Source: G963665925 sp050596425 (GTDB lineage: Bacteria; Bacillota; Clostridia; Peptostreptococcales; Acidaminobacteraceae). Taken from it: DNA of 64,000 bases. The stretch spans positions 3,286,001 through 3,350,000 of the forward strand of contig NZ_CP192292.1 in NCBI RefSeq assembly GCF_050596425.1, read 5' to 3'. A program made the position numbers and the translations under genes. Positions 35,539 through 44,256 of this stretch are shown piece by piece. The stretch's first letter is position 1. Each line of letters begins with the position of its first letter. The notes under the pieces are model-generated. The model saw nothing but the letters and a program-made list of their open reading frames with translations, did not search any database and was not told the origin of the DNA.

Positions 35539-35979
35539 CTATTGGTTTAACACAAAGTCTTTAAACTTCAGCACCCATTTTCTTTGCTGGCTTTTGAACA
35601 CGCCAGGAAACAAGAGTGTCATAAGTTTTGGCCTAATCCAGTCCACTCTTGTATAATTGACCTCATACTCATAGCGCGTCGTATTTTCATCCACTGGTAT
35701 GAATCGACACGTTATTGTATTGTCCATATGTTCATGATGATAAAAAGCCTCATAGGAATCTGGCAAATTATTCTTGGTGATTGTCTCAGTCAATACCATG
35801 CTTTTTTCACCGTATTTATAATATATTTTAGATATAGCCCCAACTTGTCCTTCTTGTCCTTCAATTAGTTCCTTTTTTTCAAATCCATCTTGATAGGCCC
35901 CCAGATAAGCTGGGTCAGCAAAATACTCGGCCACAATGTCTTGGGGTTTTTCTATAATAACAAATCCATTAAATTTCAT
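35539..35979 (-). CDS. SRPBCC (START-like) domain protein
   Basis: A 146-residue helix-grip protein: FVIIEKPQDIVAEYFADPAYLGAYQDGF at the start, YRYEVNYTRVDW and a C-terminal helix QQRKWVLKFKDFVLN. This fold binds hydrophobic ligands (polyketide cyclase/AHSA1 relatives). The ligand is unknown. It appears monocistronic. Confidence 0.78.
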   Translation of the reverse strand: MKFNGFVIIEKPQDIVAEYFADPAYLGAYQDGFEKKELIEGQEGQVGAISKIYYKYGEKSMVLTETITKNNLPDSYEAFYHHEHMDNTITCRFIPVDENTTRYEYEVNYTRVDWIRPKLMTLLFPGVFKSQQRKWVLKFKDFVLNQ

Positions 35980-36039
35980 AAGGGTCCTCCACGCTTAAAA
36001 CTTACTTTAACTCCATACACTATAACATACAAAATACGA

Positions 36040-37068
36040 CTACTTAAGTTCTTGAGTGATCTGTCCCTTGCCATCATTTAACTTAACCGTAGCCAGCGCA
36101 CCATTGATCAGCGTTAGTTGAGGAGGCATATGTCCAATGTCTACATCATATATGACCGGCACATCCACTTGACCCCTTAATGTATTCAGGACATCTTTCA
36201 GGGTGTAATCGGAAACGTCACTGTAGCCCTCTGGCCGTCCAATAAGTATGCCATTACAGTCCTTGAACCATCCACACAACCTCATCTGTGTCAATGTCAG
36301 GGAAATATCAACAGCATTCATTTCACAGCTTTCCAAATACCATATGAAGCCATGTTCCTTATTTCTCTCTAGAAAAGCATTCACTGTATCAAAAGGCGTT
36401 CCTATAACTTTACACAGGACATCAAGACAGCCCCCTATGAGCCTGCCGCTAAACTCTAGTGAATTTGATTGTGGAACCGACTTCCATACTGTCTTCTCTT
36501 CAATATTATAGGGAACTGTTACCCAGTCCTCTATGGATGCCCAGTGCTTCTGGTAGGCTTGTGTCTGCGTTTGATGAATCGTCTTGTTATCATCATAGCC
36601 AATGTATTCAAGGCTTTTTTCTACAGTTTCATGTACAGGTCGACAACCAAAGTCTAGGGCATTAGGCCCGTGAATGGATGCTATATCAAGCTTTATAAGT
36701 AATACAAACAACAATAGGCTTGTATCTGAAAATCCCATAAGCCATTTTGGTGGCAGGGTTTTCAACTTTTCAAAATCTATGTATTCAAGTATTTCTAGAA
36801 GAAATGAGCCGCCCCAAGGTGGTAAAATCAGTTTTACGTCCTTGTTTATGTATAGATCCATAAATTCTTTGGCTCTTATTTCAGCCCTCTCACTTGCCAG
36901 CTTGTGTTGTTTTCTAACAGACTGCGTTTCCATACAGGCATAGCCCATGGATTCTAAATATTTTATTGAGTGGTCTAGTCTTTCACAAAAGACACCCTGG
37001 ACGCCTGATGAGGGCGCTGTTATTCCAATGGTGCCCTTCTTACTGAGTGGTCTAGGATATTTTATCAT
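36040..37068 (-). CDS. S66 family peptidase (LD-carboxypeptidase/MccF-like)
   Basis: A 342-residue serine peptidase. The N-terminal GTIGITAPSSGV, the nucleophile Ser in MGFSDTSLL, the Glu in WYLESCEMNAVD and the late His in DIGHMPPQLTL match the S66 Ser-Glu-His triad. LdcA trims cell-wall tetrapeptides; MccF relatives inactivate microcin C-like aminoacyl nucleotides. The long SLEFSGRLIGGCLDVL region favours the MccF side. No cell-wall genes adjoin. Confidence 0.87.
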   Translation of the reverse strand: MIKYPRPLSKKGTIGITAPSSGVQGVFCERLDHSIKYLESMGYACMETQSVRKQHKLASERAEIRAKEFMDLYINKDVKLILPPWGGSFLLEILEYIDFEKLKTLPPKWLMGFSDTSLLLFVLLIKLDIASIHGPNALDFGCRPVHETVEKSLEYIGYDDNKTIHQTQTQAYQKHWASIEDWVTVPYNIEEKTVWKSVPQSNSLEFSGRLIGGCLDVLCKVIGTPFDTVNAFLERNKEHGFIWYLESCEMNAVDISLTLTQMRLCGWFKDCNGILIGRPEGYSDVSDYTLKDVLNTLRGQVDVPVIYDVDIGHMPPQLTLINGALATVKLNDGKGQITQELK

Positions 37069-37150
37069 TGAACGTATGACATGATGACCTGGTCATCACG
37101 TTCTCCTTTCTTCAGTCTAGCTTTGTGATAGGTCTTCAATGTACTAATCT

Positions 37151-37714
37151 TTAATAGTCTTTTTTTAGGATACCATATACTTCTAGGTCCACTATACCTT
37201 TTCCTGCCCAAAAGGCACCTTGTCTTATAGTGCCTTCTTTTTGAAATCCATTATTCAAAAGAACTCTTTTTGAGGATTTATTTTCAACCATTACCTCAGC
37301 CTGAAGCCTATTAAATCCTACAGTCTTAAAGAGAAAATCCACCAATAGGCCTAGGGACTCTGTGGCTATGCCCTTTCCCCAGTAAGATTCAGCTAGATAA
37401 TAGCCTACTGTGGCACACTCAACCTTTTTTCTAATATCCATCACTTCTATAATTCCAACAAGTGAGTGTTTTTCTTCTTTTAAAAAAATGCCCAGCTTAA
37501 CACGGGATTTTTTATTAAAATCTCTTCGAAAATGCCCAATCATGTTTTCAACGGTTTTCTTGTTGTGCTTTGGACGAATTCCACAATAGGTAAACACACG
37601 GTCATTATCATAAATTTTAAATAAGCCATCAATATGGTTTGCTTGGATTTCTTTCAAAATTATATTCTCTGATTCAATTTGGGGATATGCTTCAAACAAG
37701 GCTTGTAAATTCAT
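37151..37714 (-). CDS. GNAT N-acetyltransferase, RimJ/RimL type
   Basis: 187 residues: ENIILKEIQANHIDGLFKIY, YLAESYWGKGIATESLGLL (motif A) and NKSSKRVLLNNGFQKEGTIRQ (motif B). The ATG at 37714 is best spaced from AAAGGA. It follows the AraC/GyrI regulator gene by about 23 bases and may be in its transcript. Confidence 0.84.
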   Translation of the reverse strand: MNLQALFEAYPQIESENIILKEIQANHIDGLFKIYDNDRVFTYCGIRPKHNKKTVENMIGHFRRDFNKKSRVKLGIFLKEEKHSLVGIIEVMDIRKKVECATVGYYLAESYWGKGIATESLGLLVDFLFKTVGFNRLQAEVMVENKSSKRVLLNNGFQKEGTIRQGAFWAGKGIVDLEVYGILKKDY

Positions 37715-37737
37715 GGTCATTTCCTTTCTCATCCTTC

Positions 37738-38622
37738 TTATTTTACTGGGATATAGATGTTCATTTTTATATTGTCAGGATACTTTGATCGGCATACATC
37801 AATCACTTCAAAGTCTGGCCCATCCCGTCTAGTATACTTTGATGTCATGAGCCAAACACTATAAATGTACTTCCAAGTGTTTTGTGCATTTTCTATACAA
37901 CCATCCAGCTCAAACTCTGCATACCGCCCCGGTGGAATTGTATAAGTGACCAGTTTTGGAGACGGCAGTGTGTTTAAATGAGTGACCGTTTCTCCCACCA
38001 AAAAATTGAACGCCCCACTTGACTGGTAGTCGCAGTTAATACCATATGCAAAGTCTGGGCAACTTCTATTTGGAATGTCAAGATAATAAGCATTATGACC
38101 AAAATCATCATAAAACTGCGGTATATCACGGAAGTATTTCTCGCCTTCAAGGTGTGTCTTATAGGACCGCCCAATAATATACATCTCATCAAGTTCGACG
38201 ATTCTAGGCTTCTTAATACTAAGGAACTGGTCCAAATCTAGTTCACTCGGATTTAGTTTCACTGGTCTAACCATTTTGTCTTTAACACCACCCTGCATTT
38301 TGCTGTTTTTTCTAAAAGCCGCTGGCGTCACTAAAAAGGTCTTCTTAAATGCTCTTGTAAAGGCTTCCTGGGAACTATAATTATATTTTAATGAAATTTC
38401 CAGGACTGATTCATCGTGCCTGCTTAAGTCTTCAAGGGATTTTGTGAGCCTTCTTAAACGAATGTACTCCTTAACTGAGTATCCTAAAATGGCTTGGAAA
38501 ATTCTTTGAAAATGGAAAGCTGAATAATAAGCTTTTTCTGCTATAGATTCAATTGTAAGTTGCGAGGTCAAATTTAATTCTATGTAGTCAATTGAATTTT
38601 GAATACTTAAGTAATGGTTCAT
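37738..38622 (-). CDS. AraC-family regulator with GyrI-like effector domain
   Basis: A 294-residue regulator. Residues 8-105 form the AraC HTH pair (IESIAEKAYYSAFHFQRIFQAILGYSVKEYI and LEISLKYNYSSQEAFTRAFKKTFLVTPAAFRK). Residues about 130-294 form an effector-binding domain ending VTYTIPPGRYAEFELDG and YIPVK. This is the Rob/SoxS-with-ligand layout used for drug or amphiphile sensing. It may control the adjacent GNAT at 37151. Confidence 0.88.
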   Translation of the reverse strand: MNHYLSIQNSIDYIELNLTSQLTIESIAEKAYYSAFHFQRIFQAILGYSVKEYIRLRRLTKSLEDLSRHDESVLEISLKYNYSSQEAFTRAFKKTFLVTPAAFRKNSKMQGGVKDKMVRPVKLNPSELDLDQFLSIKKPRIVELDEMYIIGRSYKTHLEGEKYFRDIPQFYDDFGHNAYYLDIPNRSCPDFAYGINCDYQSSGAFNFLVGETVTHLNTLPSPKLVTYTIPPGRYAEFELDGCIENAQNTWKYIYSVWLMTSKYTRRDGPDFEVIDVCRSKYPDNIKMNIYIPVK

Positions 38623-38721
38623 ATGCTTCCCCCCATTTATTTAATACAATTTTATACTATTTCAACCATCCGTTCTTGATAAATTATGCTATTCATAAAT
38701 GACCGCCTTGTATTCAAGGCA

Positions 38722-38754
38722 TCAAAAAACTTCCTATAAAACAATAGGAAGTTT
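38722..38754 (-). terminator. Rho-independent terminator of the ZIP transporter gene
   Basis: AAACTTCCTAT and ATAGGAAGTTT pair over 11 bp, followed on the minus strand by TTTTTTG. Palindromic repeat copy 4 lies between the ZIP stop codon and this terminator. Confidence 0.75.
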
Positions 38755-38757
38755 AAG

Positions 38758-38873
38758 TCAGACGCTTTGAAAACTACAGATCTGCATCCTCGTCATACCA
38801 CATGTAAATACTTGATTTTAAATATCAATAATTAGCATAACGGGAAATTTTGAATGATATTTTACAAGTCGCA
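38758..38873. repeat. Palindromic repeat family, copy 4 (orientation B)
   Basis: A degenerate copy: begins TCAGACGCTTTGAAAACTACAG, ends TTGAATGATATTTTACAAGTC and GC. The ends are conserved, and the inner arms are largely lost. Confidence 0.78.
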
Positions 38874-38896
38874 AAATACGAATTAACAATATGCTT

Positions 38897-39718
38897 TTAG
38901 CCTAGGGCCACGTCTAATATCATCATTACGGAGAAACCCAGCATACAACCAATTGTTGCAATATCTGTTTTAATGGCACCACCATTTTGTTGAGATTCTG
39001 GAATGAGTTCTTCCACAACCACATAAATCATTGCACCTGCCGCAAATGCAAGGGCATATGATAGTATAGGCCGCATTGTTATTACAGCCATGGCGCCAAT
39101 GACACCTGCTATTGGTTCCACAATACCTGATGCCTGACCATATAGAAAGGCTTTCTTTCTTGAAAAGCCTTCTCTTCTTAAGGGAATAGAAACGGCCGCA
39201 CCTTCGGGAAAGTTTTGCAAACCAATGCCTAGAGCAAGGGCAACAGCTCCCGCCAACGTCGCAGAAGGAAGACCGTAAGCAACGGCACCAAAGGCCACGC
39301 CAACAGCTAAGCCCTCTGGGATATTATGCAGTGTAATAGCCAAAACCAGTAGGACACTTCTTTGCCAACTCGTTTTTATACCCTCGGCATCTTTTGTATC
39401 AAGGCCCATATGTAAATGGGGCAGGGTTTTATCCACAATAAATAAAAAGGCGCCTCCGCCTAAAAAGCCTATGGCAGCTGTCAACCATGGTGTTTGACCA
39501 AGTTCTTCAGCCATTTCTATCCCCGGGGCCAAGAGGGACCAAAAACTTGCAGCAATCATGACCCCCGCTGCAAATCCCAACATTCCATTTAAAATATTCT
39601 TGTCAATTTTTTTAAAGAAAAAAACCAGTGAAGCGCCAAGCGCTGTCACCCCCCATGTGAAAAGGGTTCCTATTAATGCTTGTTGCACTGGTGAAAACTG
39701 TGATAGCCACTGAATCAT
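38897..39718 (-). CDS. ZIP family metal transporter
   Basis: A 273-residue transporter with eight predicted helices. Metal-binding helices read VLAITLHNIPEGLAVGVAFG and LGIGLQNFPEGAAVSIPLRREG, as in GufA/ZupT-type ZIP proteins. It probably imports Zn2+, Mn2+ or Fe2+. The ATG at 39718 has AAGGAGG. No Fur/Zur site was recognised. Confidence 0.9.
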   Translation of the reverse strand: MIQWLSQFSPVQQALIGTLFTWGVTALGASLVFFFKKIDKNILNGMLGFAAGVMIAASFWSLLAPGIEMAEELGQTPWLTAAIGFLGGGAFLFIVDKTLPHLHMGLDTKDAEGIKTSWQRSVLLVLAITLHNIPEGLAVGVAFGAVAYGLPSATLAGAVALALGIGLQNFPEGAAVSIPLRREGFSRKKAFLYGQASGIVEPIAGVIGAMAVITMRPILSYALAFAAGAMIYVVVEELIPESQQNGGAIKTDIATIGCMLGFSVMMILDVALG

Positions 39719-39758
39719 TTCTGCCTCCTTCACCACTCTTACTTAATTCATATACTTT

Positions 39759-39886
39759 GGGCACTTGCTAAACTCCAGATTGGCATCCTCGTCATAGGAA
39801 ATTTAGAATTTTTGATTCTTAAATAACTACATATGATGTAACAAGGATTCTTGAGTGATTCTTAGAAGTCACTCACTTACGACATC
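39759..39886. repeat. Palindromic repeat family, copy 5 (orientation B)
   Basis: Begins GGGCACTTGCTAAACTCCAGA, keeps the TAGAATTTTTGATTCTTAAAT core, and ends GATTCTTAGAAGTCACTCAC. The arms are diverged. It lies just upstream of the ZIP gene, in its promoter region. Confidence 0.8.
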
Positions 39887-39932
39887 TAAATATATATTAC
39901 CCAATTCCACTTGTATCATACACAGTTCATTC

Positions 39933-40349
39933 CTATTTATCATTTAGGAAAAAATAGGCCACTTTAAAAGCGTTATGCTGGTATTTTTTTAAGGATAAAG
40001 TTTCTAAGTCTAGGTCGCATTTTTTCCAGTATGCACTTAAGGTCTGAGGTTTTACATAGTCAATGTTCATTCCTGTCAATTGTATGAGGGCTTCCATTTT
40101 AAAAACGGCTGGTCCACTCTTATAAACACCTGTACTGCCGCTTTTAAGCGCCACTTTTGATATACTATTTTCTTTTAAAAAGTCACTTATGTTTTGATAA
40201 AAATCCTTGATGTTTTCCTGATTGGTATGGTCTCCAAGTTCTATCTTAACGGGTTTCTTTGTCACTATTTCATGGTTTTCCTTACTGCCCTTAATGACAA
40301 GTACATGTGCCAACTTTCCTGTAATATCAATGCCACAAATATTATCCAT
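39933..40349 (-). CDS. DUF3010 family protein
   Basis: A 138-residue protein with the family pattern: ICGIDITGKLAHVLVIKG, KVALKSGSTGVYKSGPAVFKMEALIQLTGMN. The fold is predicted RNase H-like, but no function is established. The ATG at 40349 follows GGAGG; a longer reading starts at 40370. Confidence 0.78.
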   Translation of the reverse strand: MDNICGIDITGKLAHVLVIKGSKENHEIVTKKPVKIELGDHTNQENIKDFYQNISDFLKENSISKVALKSGSTGVYKSGPAVFKMEALIQLTGMNIDYVKPQTLSAYWKKCDLDLETLSLKKYQHNAFKVAYFFLNDK

Positions 40350-40388
40350 GCATGTTCCTCCAATAACCATTCATTATGTCTCTCAAAA

Positions 40389-40859
40389 CTACAAAGTTTT
40401 TCGGTATATCTGGTCATACGCACCAGAATATGTTATGCCTCGGTCAATAAGTGTCCAACCACTCTTTTCATAGTAGTTCTTTATATCTGAATATAAGTAT
40501 ATTTCACTAAAACCAAGTTGTTTGGAATAGGCTGTAGCGTGTTCCTGTAACAACTTGCCTATCCCTTTTCCCCGGTAGTCTGGCACTACATAGAGGGCCG
40601 AAATCCACGGGGATAGGTCTTGCCTACTAACCATGTCACATCTCCATATGCCTATGGTCGCCACTGGGCGTTTATCATCAAGGGCAATAAATGTTTGAGG
40701 TAAGGCCTTCTTGTCTAAACTATGGCTAACAATGCTGTAGAAAAAACCAAAATTATCTTTTGTCCCCCATTCCTCATGCATCCATTTAGCCACAGTCTTT
40801 ATGTGGGCTTGCTTGTCAGAAATATGGTGTATTTCAATATCATTTTTCTTATGATACAT
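40389..40859 (-). CDS. GNAT N-acetyltransferase
   Basis: 156 residues with DLSPWISALYVVPDYRGKGIGKLLQEH (motif A) and IKNYYEKSGWTLIDR (motif B). It has the same DLxPWxxALYV signature as the GNAT at 11245, so these are probable paralogues. Confidence 0.84.
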   Translation of the reverse strand: MYHKKNDIEIHHISDKQAHIKTVAKWMHEEWGTKDNFGFFYSIVSHSLDKKALPQTFIALDDKRPVATIGIWRCDMVSRQDLSPWISALYVVPDYRGKGIGKLLQEHATAYSKQLGFSEIYLYSDIKNYYEKSGWTLIDRGITYSGAYDQIYRKTL

Positions 40860-40901
40860 ATTATTCTCCTATTACTTATATCGTTTGACATATGTAAACG
40901 C

Positions 40902-41363
40902 CTAGTAGCGCTTGATTCTTTCGATATAGAGTCTTCCACCCAAATAGAATGTGATGACCATCAGTGTCAGGGTTGCGGTACATAACTTCATGAGGTCATT
41001 CAAAATACTTAGGGAATCAAACCGGGAAACAAGGCTAAGCCCAGGTATAAAGTAAAGCTGGGGTGCCAGGCCAAGGGCATCTGTATGAAAGGCCCCAACA
41101 TAGATGACCTGGTATCCTAAATAAGCTAGACTCAAAAGACCAACAGAATGTACAAGTCCAATAGTAAACACGTTCATGTCATAAGCTTTCTTTATTTTAT
41201 AACCTGCATACAACCAGTATGCATAAAACAAGAAACTCATTACAAACATCATAAATCCGTTAACTGGAAACTGTATCACCAGAAAGTTTATTATGAATCC
41301 CAATACACTAGGAAGGAGGCTTAACCCCACCAAAGTCCACCACTTATTCAGCTTGATATTCAT
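40902..41363 (-). CDS. Four-helix membrane protein
   Basis: 153 residues with hydrophobic segments at about 10-30, 36-54, 66-88 and 122-143. The start lies after a GGAGGA site. No family was recognised. It is placed between peptide deformylase and a GNAT on the same strand. Confidence 0.68.
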   Translation of the reverse strand: MNIKLNKWWTLVGLSLLPSVLGFIINFLVIQFPVNGFMMFVMSFLFYAYWLYAGYKIKKAYDMNVFTIGLVHSVGLLSLAYLGYQVIYVGAFHTDALGLAPQLYFIPGLSLVSRFDSLSILNDLMKLCTATLTLMVITFYLGGRLYIERIKRY

Positions 41364-41398
41364 GCTTCCTCCTCATATATGTGTTTGAATTACTAAAC

Positions 41399-41848
41399 CT
41401 ATAAATATTCTATGACCTTATCTGTAAAGAGTTTTCCATCTAAATGGTCAATTTCATGACATAGACATTTAGCCGTCTCTCCGCAGGCTTCTATTTCAAA
41501 GATTTGACCGGCCCGGTTAAGCGCCTTCACCCTTACCCACTTAGGGCGTTCAAGTCGTCCCCATTTTCCCGGTAGACTCAGACAACCTTCTGTAACAAGT
41601 TGAAGGCCACCTGCCTCAATTATTTCAGGGTTTATGAGCTCTACAAGTCCTTGTCCCATATCATAGACAACCGCCCGCTTTAAAATACCAACTTGAGGTG
41701 CCGCAAGTCCTGCACCATTATCCGTTGCATACATGGTTTCCACCATATCATCTAGTAAACTCAGAATTTTCTCGTCAATATTTTCAACTTGTCTACATTT
41801 TTTTCTAAGGATAGGATCTTCATTTTTTCGAATTGTTCTAATTGCCAT
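41399..41848 (-). CDS. def: Peptide deformylase
   Basis: 149 residues. It removes the N-formyl group from new proteins with a bound metal. All three motifs are present: GAGLAAPQVG (45-54), EGCLSLP with ligand Cys89, and CHEIDHLDG with His131, Glu132 and His135. The ATG at 41848 has GGAG upstream; the 41866 ATG does not. It is apart from fmt and from map at 20557. Confidence 0.94.
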   Translation of the reverse strand: MAIRTIRKNEDPILRKKCRQVENIDEKILSLLDDMVETMYATDNGAGLAAPQVGILKRAVVYDMGQGLVELINPEIIEAGGLQLVTEGCLSLPGKWGRLERPKWVRVKALNRAGQIFEIEACGETAKCLCHEIDHLDGKLFTDKVIEYL

Positions 41849-42074
41849 TTTCGTCTCCACTTTCATAGTCTGAAATTACATTGATGCAAACTCTCATGCT
41901 TTGATAACATATTTTTATTAATATGATTCCAACTGCAATAACTCTTATTTATACTTCCTGGTCATGCCACATAGACCCATTATAACAAATCTCTTCTTAA
42001 TGGTATGAACAATTAATTGGTCATTCAGTGAAAACACATACCTACAATTAACTAAAACAAATGATATAAGCCAA

Positions 42075-42386
42075 TCACAATCGCAATAACTTTTTTATTA
42101 AGTCGAAAACACCAAAAAACCCGATAATCACGAGTATGCCTCCAATAATATAGCCCCAAAAAACAACTGGACTATTCCCTCCACTCTGCGAAAACTTTAA
42201 GACAAGGGGTTCTAGGTATACTAATGTTAATCCACCAACAAGGCCTATAAACACTTGTATTAAAAAGGCCTTAACAGAAAATCGATCCTTATCTCTGGTG
42301 ATTCGGTCTCTCACTATATCATTTTCCATTTTCATATGCAGTCTTTTCTCTTCAAACGCCCTTAAAAACTGACCTATGTTTTTCAT
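42075..42386 (-). CDS. Small two-helix membrane protein
   Basis: 103 residues: a charged N-terminal 40 residues, then helices at about 42-62 and 72-95. It is divergent from the DUF2164 gene. No family recognised. Confidence 0.65.
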   Translation of the reverse strand: MKNIGQFLRAFEEKRLHMKMENDIVRDRITRDKDRFSVKAFLIQVFIGLVGGLTLVYLEPLVLKFSQSGGNSPVVFWGYIIGGILVIIGFFGVFDLIKKLLRL

Positions 42387-42550
42387 GGATACCTCCAGGT
42401 TCTCCTTAAAATCGGCTTACACCCAATCCCCATAGACTTTACATATTTGTCCAAATAATTCAAGTCTATGATTCTTGTCTTATCTTCTTTAAAATAATAT
42501 ATTGAAGCATCGACACAAACTCTATGGAAAATTAAAGTGAGGGATTCAAT

Positions 42551-42799
42551 ATGAACAACATTGAACTGACAGACCGAATAAAGGAGCAAATTATATACGA
42601 CTTGCAAGACTTTTTCACCAATGAACGTGAGGAAGAACTTACAAATCTTGGTGCAGACCTACTTCTGGATTTTATACTGGATACAGTCGGTCCAATGATT
42701 TACAACCAGGCCTTAATTGACGCACATAGGCTCATGACTGAAAAAATTGACGACCTGTATTTGCTCGACCTAGAAGATTCCTATATAAAGCGAGATTAA
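42551..42799 (+). CDS. DUF2164 family protein
   Basis: An 82-residue protein: IELTDRIKEQIIYDLQDFFTNERE, LGADLLLDFILDTVGPMIYNQALIDAHRLM fits the DUF2164 pattern (YFxxE, LxxxLLDFIL, GPxIYNQ). GAGGG precedes the ATG. Small cytosolic proteins of this family have no known role. Confidence 0.83.
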   Translation: MNNIELTDRIKEQIIYDLQDFFTNEREEELTNLGADLLLDFILDTVGPMIYNQALIDAHRLMTEKIDDLYLLDLEDSYIKRD

Positions 42800-42829
42800 T
42801 TTGAAAAGCATTTTCCCATAAGTTATATT

Positions 42830-42849
42830 GGCCTATTATGAGGTAGGCC
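42830..42849. terminator. Short hairpin between convergent genes
   Basis: GGCCTA and TAGGCC form a stem in the 56-base spacer between the DUF2164 gene and the TIM-barrel gene. The T tract is weak. Confidence 0.4.
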
Positions 42850-42855
42850 CATTAA

Positions 42856-43611
42856 TTAAATGAGACTTTTCAGTCGCTTTATTTCGCAGCTAAGGTCTTC
42901 GACTTTATACTCTAATGTGACTATGGGACTTATATTATACTTGGTCATTAGTGTCTTAAACTGACAAAAATCGTGATCTAATGGTTTTCTGTGTTGGTCT
43001 GCCTGGCCGTCATTCCAGTGTAAGTGAACATATTTAATGAGGTCACCTATGGTCTTAACCCAGTCCTCAAGACCATAGCTAGAATAGGCAAGGCAATGAC
43101 CTGTATCAAAACAAATGCCAAAGTTCTCCTTGTTGACTGTACGCACGATTTTTCCTATGTCTTCAGGGGTGTCGTCATACTCATTTTCAAGGAGAATATT
43201 TATATCTTTTGGAATATAGTTTTTGAAAAGATCTATCCAGAATTCTATTTGATTATTTACCTTTAACTCTCTAATATGCTGAACGGATAGAAGTGGATTC
43301 ACCTGACTATGAAAGACAATATTTTTTACTCCAATTTTTTTGGCAATATCTATAGATTGAAGATATCTTTGCCTGGTCACTTCTATGATTTTCTTATCCG
43401 TACTGCCTGGATTCAAGTCAAAGGAAGACCCATGCAGTGAAATGGGTTCATTAAAGTTTTTCAATTTAGATGCCCATTCAATTATCAGGGGCTGATAGTC
43501 TGTATCAAGTTTGTCTTGACCAAATGTTTGTACTTCTATACCAACTTTATGCTTAGAATAGATGTGGGGATCAAAATTTTTGAGGTCTGTGATGATTGTT
43601 GATAGCTTCAT
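42856..43611 (-). CDS. Sugar phosphate isomerase/epimerase-like TIM barrel
   Basis: A 251-residue AP-endonuclease-2-like barrel: KVGIEVQTFG, ISLHGSSFDLNPG, IVFHSQVNPLL, NILLENEYDD, GICFDTGHCLAY, YVHLHWNDG and VTLEYK supply the Glu, His and Asp metal ligands. The ATG at 43611 has AAGGG. The substrate is unknown. It is a distant relative of the gene at 24454. Confidence 0.82.
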   Translation of the reverse strand: MKLSTIITDLKNFDPHIYSKHKVGIEVQTFGQDKLDTDYQPLIIEWASKLKNFNEPISLHGSSFDLNPGSTDKKIIEVTRQRYLQSIDIAKKIGVKNIVFHSQVNPLLSVQHIRELKVNNQIEFWIDLFKNYIPKDINILLENEYDDTPEDIGKIVRTVNKENFGICFDTGHCLAYSSYGLEDWVKTIGDLIKYVHLHWNDGQADQHRKPLDHDFCQFKTLMTKYNISPIVTLEYKVEDLSCEIKRLKSLI

Positions 43612-43741
43612 TTTTATCCCTTCCATGTTTTTAGTGTACTTAGATGTCCTTATAAGCATTTATAAGAACCACAAATCATATGATGACACATGGTACAATC
43701 ATCAATGCGGTCTATGTTATATTCTACCATTATATCTATAT

Positions 43742-43776
43742 AAAAACACCCCATAGCTAGGGCTATAGGGGTGTTT
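43742..43776 (-). terminator. Rho-independent terminator after the PAAR-like gene
   Basis: AACACCCC and GGGGTGTT, with inner TAG/CTA, form a strong stem followed on the minus strand by TTTTT. Confidence 0.8.
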
Positions 43777-43791
43777 ACATGTCTTTGATTC

Positions 43792-44181
43792 TTATGGAAC
43801 CATCGTTTTCATCTGTCCTGGACTGGTTATTGATATGACGCCGCCCCAGTTGCACATTAGTTTAGAGCTATTGTTTAGGGCTGGCATATTTCCAATAAGG
43901 ACTGTTGGTGATCCTGGTGTCCACGGGGCCGCAATATTGGGAATACAAGGCTGGGGTTTGATGACCCCTGGTGGTGGCACAGGTATCATTGCTGCGACCT
44001 GGGGATTTGCCGGGGATCGACATACGCCAAAAGGGGTTATATTGACCATAGGTTTATTGTCCATAATATTGGCATACGGCATACTGGTTAAAGTTTTGTT
44101 GGCTGGCAGCACATTGAGTGTGCCTGGAGTGGCGCCCATAGAACACATTAAGGATGCGCCTCCACATACTAAAATGCCCAT
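43792..44181 (-). CDS. DUF4280/PAAR-like protein
   Basis: A 129-residue Pro/Gly/Met-rich beta protein: GILVCGGASLMCSMGATPGTL, ITPFGVCRSPANPQVA, PGSPTVLIGNMPALNNSSKLMCNWGG and SPGQMKTMVP. DUF4280 proteins are PAAR-like spike tips that cap contractile or other injection devices and may carry toxins. No toxin, VgrG, sheath or tail gene is near. AGGAGG precedes the ATG, and it has its own terminator, so it is an orphan. Confidence 0.84.
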   Translation of the reverse strand: MGILVCGGASLMCSMGATPGTLNVLPANKTLTSMPYANIMDNKPMVNITPFGVCRSPANPQVAAMIPVPPPGVIKPQPCIPNIAAPWTPGSPTVLIGNMPALNNSSKLMCNWGGVISITSPGQMKTMVP

Positions 44182-44256
44182 ATTTTCCTCCTATGTTTCA
44201 AATTCAATGGATATATTGCCTTACATACCCAAGTTTGGATCTATACTACCCAAACT

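Noticed and set aside
43792..44181. Prophage or contractile injection locus inferred from the PAAR-like gene.
   Set aside because: No capsid, tail, sheath, baseplate, lysis or integrase genes are within tens of kilobases.
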